A stretch of 5,906 nt of DNA from Flavobacteriaceae bacterium (lineage in GTDB: Bacteria > Bacteroidota > Bacteroidia > Flavobacteriales > Flavobacteriaceae). Within the stretch, counting starts at the first letter, position 1. Each line of letters begins with the position of its first letter. Below are positions 5,674-5,906 of this stretch, in pieces. The translations under genes and the position numbers were made by a program. A model generated the notes under the pieces. It was not told the origin of the DNA and made no database searches. It saw nothing but the letters and a program-made list of their open reading frames with translations. The stretch is taken from positions 1 to 5,906 of the forward strand of contig WFMU01000231.1 in the NCBI GenBank assembly GCA_015488935.1, read 5' to 3'.

Positions 5674-5906
5674 TTGGTGATGTTGCATTAAAAAATCAAC
5701 AGCATTTTCGGTAACCATTTCAGGATCATAAAGTTTATCCATATATTTTAATCCATGATCTGGAAAGCTAAGTACAGCCATTCCTATTTTTTCATTTGGA
5801 TTACTTGCTATATATTTTTTTAAGGCATCTATTGCAGCACCACTTGAACCACCAACAAATATACCTTCATTTTTAAGTAAATCTTTGGAGTTTTGAATAC
5901 TGTTAT
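5671..5906 (-). CDS. capA: C-terminal part of a cysteine synthase/cystathionine beta-synthase-like PLP enzyme, candidate cysteate synthase (CapA)
   Basis: A frame without an ATG in view enters from the right edge and runs 77 codons to TAG at 5673-5671. The visible end begins NSIQNSKDLLKNEGIFVGGS; its EGIFVGGSSGAAI stretch (visible residues 13-25) contains the GGSSG loop typical of fold-type II enzymes (CysK, CBS), whose serine contacts the PLP ring nitrogen. It is followed by a helix, a hydrophobic strand (IGMAVLSFPDHG) and a KYMDKLYDPEM tail that mirrors the end of the CBS catalytic core. No CBS (Bateman) regulatory domain follows, since the protein ends about 20 residues later. In Bacteroidota a CBS-related enzyme makes L-cysteate from O-phosphoserine and sulfite for capnine synthesis, and this gene's one-base overlap with an SDR and proximity to an alpha-oxoamine synthase fit that role. 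Ordinary cysteine synthase or CBS activity remains possible, because the Schiff-base lysine and the substrate-binding residues lie outside the window. Confidence 0.8.
   Translation of the reverse strand, partial: NSIQNSKDLLKNEGIFVGGSSGAAIDALKKYIASNPNEKIGMAVLSFPDHGLKYMDKLYDPEMVTENAVDFLMQHHQ

Noticed and set aside
5397..5714. 105-codon plus-strand open frame antisense to the SDR start and the upstream gene's end
   Set aside because: It crosses two well-supported genes on the other strand and shows no recognisable domain.
1..5906. tRNA, rRNA, CRISPR arrays, insertion sequences, phage or defence genes
   Set aside because: Read on both strands, no spaced direct repeats, terminal inverted repeats, transposase motifs or structured RNA signatures were seen; coding density leaves only short gaps, the largest being 165 bases (2370-2534).

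Overview
The window is AT-rich DNA in which every gene lies on the minus strand and the genes are tightly packed. The codon use (AAA, TTA, ATT, GAA), the absence of Shine-Dalgarno sequences, a TAnnTTTG-type -7 promoter element and the protein families all point to the phylum Bacteroidota, most likely a member of the Flavobacteriaceae. I cannot name a genus.

In transcription order, from the right edge to the left, the layout is as follows. (1) 5906-5671: the last 77 codons of a fold-type II PLP enzyme of the cysteine synthase/cystathionine beta-synthase group. (2) 5671-4877: a short-chain dehydrogenase/reductase (SDR) with a GTG start that overlaps the previous stop by one base. (3) 4867-3800: a two-domain VOC-fold (glyoxalase/dioxygenase superfamily) protein of unknown function. 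(4) 3755-2535: an alpha-oxoamine synthase, the family that joins an acyl thioester to an amino acid with loss of CO2. A perfect 17-bp hairpin at 2480-2517 then closes this unit. (5) After a new promoter-like element, 2369-1017 encodes a NorM-type MATE exporter that probably starts at TTG. (6) Twelve bases later, 1004-1 is the N-terminal two thirds of an MOP-superfamily polysaccharide/lipid flippase cut by the left edge.

The first four genes make biochemical sense together as a long-chain-base operon. A CBS-like enzyme, an alpha-oxoamine synthase and an SDR are the three activities described for capnine (sulfonolipid) synthesis in gliding Bacteroidota: cysteate synthase, cysteate fatty acyltransferase and dehydrocapnine reductase. 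The same last two activities could instead make sphinganine (serine palmitoyltransferase and 3-ketosphinganine reductase), but a linked CBS-like gene favours the sulfonolipid reading. The VOC protein inside the operon has no role I know of in either pathway. It is the most interesting unknown here: its second domain keeps one His and two Glu at ligand positions but has lost the first ligand His.

The two downstream transporters form a separate unit. Their proximity to the lipid operon is suggestive but proves nothing. I saw no RNA genes, CRISPR array, insertion sequence, attachment site or phage feature. No gap between genes exceeds 165 bases.
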